This document shows, piece after piece, positions 4,567-5,809 of a stretch of DNA of 5,809 bases; within the stretch, counting starts at the first letter, position 1, and each line of letters opens with the position of its first letter. The position numbers and the translations under genes are program-made. Under the pieces are notes generated by a model. The model had not been told where the DNA came from. It saw only the letters and a list, made by a program, of their open reading frames with translations, and searched no databases. The stretch lies in the NCBI GenBank assembly GCA_947177545.1, contig CAMWVF010000085.1, forward strand, positions 1 through 5,809. The letters run 5' to 3'. Source of the stretch: an uncultured Clostridia bacterium (GTDB taxonomy: Bacteria; Bacillota; Clostridia; Oscillospirales; Ruminococcaceae).

Positions 4567-5809
4567 CTATAATCTCCGTTTGCCGTTTTTTGAGACCCGC
4601 TTTACCTTGCGCCTGCGCTTCCTTGTGGCAAGGACGTACACCACGATATATGCGGCGACAAGGGCGGCTGCGGCTCCCACAGCCATTTTGAACCAGAACG
4701 AACCCACAAATGCTTTCGCTTTCATGATGTTGTATTCAAGCTGTGAAAGGGCGATATCCTTGTTTGCCACCAAGTCAACGGAGCAAATAGTCTCCCCCGA
4801 AAGAGAAAGGGTATATTTACCAAGCACCTGACCCTTTTTAACGGGTGCGACAATATAACCGTCCGAGTCGAGATAACTGTCCTTATCAATGGTAGTTTTG
4901 AGGTTTGCGTTGTCAAGGGTATTTGGCCACAGGGCGTAAAAATCCTCCGAGGGTACAAGTGTTACATGATCCTCGCCGTCGCCCAGCTTCACGGGGACTT
5001 CCGTTATTTCCTCCGTGCTGCTTACAAGCTTGGTGTATTCAAAGGTATTGAACGCCCATTCGTAAATTCTTTCATGGTCTTCATACTGTCCGTTAGCCTT
5101 GCTGCCGTCCTCCTCATAGAGTGGGGCGCCCATTGTTATCAGCAGATAATTGTTTCCGTCGCGGCTTGCCATTGAAGCGAGATTTCTTCCCGACTCATCG
5201 AGGGTACCTGTTTTAAGTCCCTTTACAGGCTCGTAGTAAAAGCCGCTGTTCTGGTGGAGCATTGAGTTTGTATGGCGGATAGTCCAGCTTTCGGAGTGAT
5301 AATTTGTTGCGCTTAAATTGTACTCTGCTGTAGTGGCAATCTCCACAAATTTCGGGTAGTTGTCAACGGCGTACTTAGCAATGAGAGCCATATCGTAGAC
5401 GTTGGTGTACTGGTCGTCGTCATAAAGACCGTGGGGGTTTACAAAGTGAGTTCCGGTACAGCCTATCTCAACTGCCTTTTGATTCATCATGTCGACAAAA
5501 TTCTGCATACTGTCCCCGCCGACGTAGTAGGCAAGTATACCCGCCGACTCGCAGGCGGAAGCCATAAGCATTGAGTACATAAGGTCTCTGGCGGTGATTA
5601 TCTCGCCTCTTTCGTACCCTACAGCGGAAGCGCCCTTGCCGTAAAGGTCGTCAAAAACCGCAAGGGGTGCGGTATAGCTGGTATTGTCCAGATCGGGGAC
5701 GTTATCCAGCACCACGATAGCCGTCATTATTTTCACAAGAGAAGCCGGGTACATTTTTTTAGTGGGATTTTTTTCGTAAACGATAATATCCTTATCGAGG
5801 TTTATAAGC
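4567..5809 (-). CDS. D-alanyl-D-alanine carboxypeptidase (DacF/PBP5-like, family S11), N-terminus outside window
   Basis: This enzyme should remove the terminal D-Ala from peptidoglycan pentapeptides outside the membrane, limiting cross-linking. 413 residues are visible, numbered here from the first full codon at 5808. The frame is open to the window edge and starts LINLDKDIIVYEKN, as in the mature part of this family, so the signal peptide and some N-terminal residues are missing. The internal ATG at 5754 is therefore not the start. The SxxK motif is S23-L-V-K26 within YPASLVK. The position of the S-x-N motif reads S84-A-C86. The K199-T-G201 motif lies in GLKTGTLDESG. A PBP5_C-like beta domain covers about 258-353. 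A C-terminal hydrophobic helix (about 371-395) and a very basic tail (KRRRKVKR onwards) anchor it, in place of the amphipathic helix of PBP5. The stop is TAG at 4569-4567. The family is certain; the substitution in the second motif leaves activity slightly open. Confidence 0.95.
   Translation of the reverse strand, partial: LINLDKDIIVYEKNPTKKMYPASLVKIMTAIVVLDNVPDLDNTSYTAPLAVFDDLYGKGASAVGYERGEIITARDLMYSMLMASACESAGILAYYVGGDSMQNFVDMMNQKAVEIGCTGTHFVNPHGLYDDDQYTNVYDMALIAKYAVDNYPKFVEIATTAEYNLSATNYHSESWTIRHTNSMLHQNSGFYYEPVKGLKTGTLDESGRNLASMASRDGNNYLLITMGAPLYEEDGSKANGQYEDHERIYEWAFNTFEYTKLVSSTEEITEVPVKLGDGEDHVTLVPSEDFYALWPNTLDNANLKTTIDKDSYLDSDGYIVAPVKKGQVLGKYTLSLSGETICSVDLVANKDIALSQLEYNIMKAKAFVGSFWFKMAVGAAAALVAAYIVVYVLATRKRRRKVKRVSKNGKRRL

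Noticed and set aside
4722..5175. Open frames at 4722-4958 (minus) and 4966-5175 (plus) within the carboxypeptidase gene
   Set aside because: They are shadows of a well-supported gene in other frames, with no start signals or recognisable domains.

Overview
The window looks like chromosomal DNA of a Gram-positive anaerobe of the Clostridia, most likely near Ruminococcus or another Oscillospiraceae member. This is an inference. It rests on strong GGAGG/AAAGG ribosome-binding sites, AT-rich spacers between moderate-GC genes, near-perfect sigma-A type promoters, a membrane-anchored HtrA with a long Gln/Pro-rich cytoplasmic leader, and a D,D-carboxypeptidase ending in a C-terminal membrane anchor. 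No mobile element, CRISPR array, tRNA or rRNA was found.

Left part, plus strand (1-3990): an AT-rich control region (1-280) carries an extended -10 promoter, three ATTTACA-containing dyads and a leader of about 178 nt with two possible hairpins. A compact operon follows: an OmpR/PhoB-type response regulator (281-985), a two-transmembrane HAMP histidine kinase overlapping it by 8 nt (978-2378), and, after a 34-nt gap, a membrane-anchored HtrA/DegP-like serine protease with one PDZ domain (2413-3990). The order resembles the CssRS-HtrA and CiaRH-HtrA logic, in which a two-component system senses cell-surface or secretion stress and drives a surface quality-control protease.

Middle (3991-4219): about 180 bp hold a short, unrecognised ORF that may be a gene remnant, then a 15-bp perfect hairpin with A/T tracts on both sides. 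It can act as a terminator for the converging transcripts from both sides.

Right part, minus strand (5809-4220): a penicillin-binding-protein-type D-alanyl-D-alanine carboxypeptidase (peptidase family S11), cut at its N-terminus by the window edge, lies upstream of a 91-residue DUF4190-like membrane protein. The small gene has its own strong promoter, whose -35 box starts 3 nt past the carboxypeptidase stop codon. The whole window therefore concerns the cell envelope: stress sensing, surface proteolysis and peptidoglycan trimming.

I do not see a clearly new biological system. The points most worth following are the dyad array at the regulator promoter, the AGAAC/GTTCT cluster around the htrA start, the S-A-C version of the carboxypeptidase S-x-N motif, the Cys pair in the kinase sensor loop, and the short ORF after htrA.
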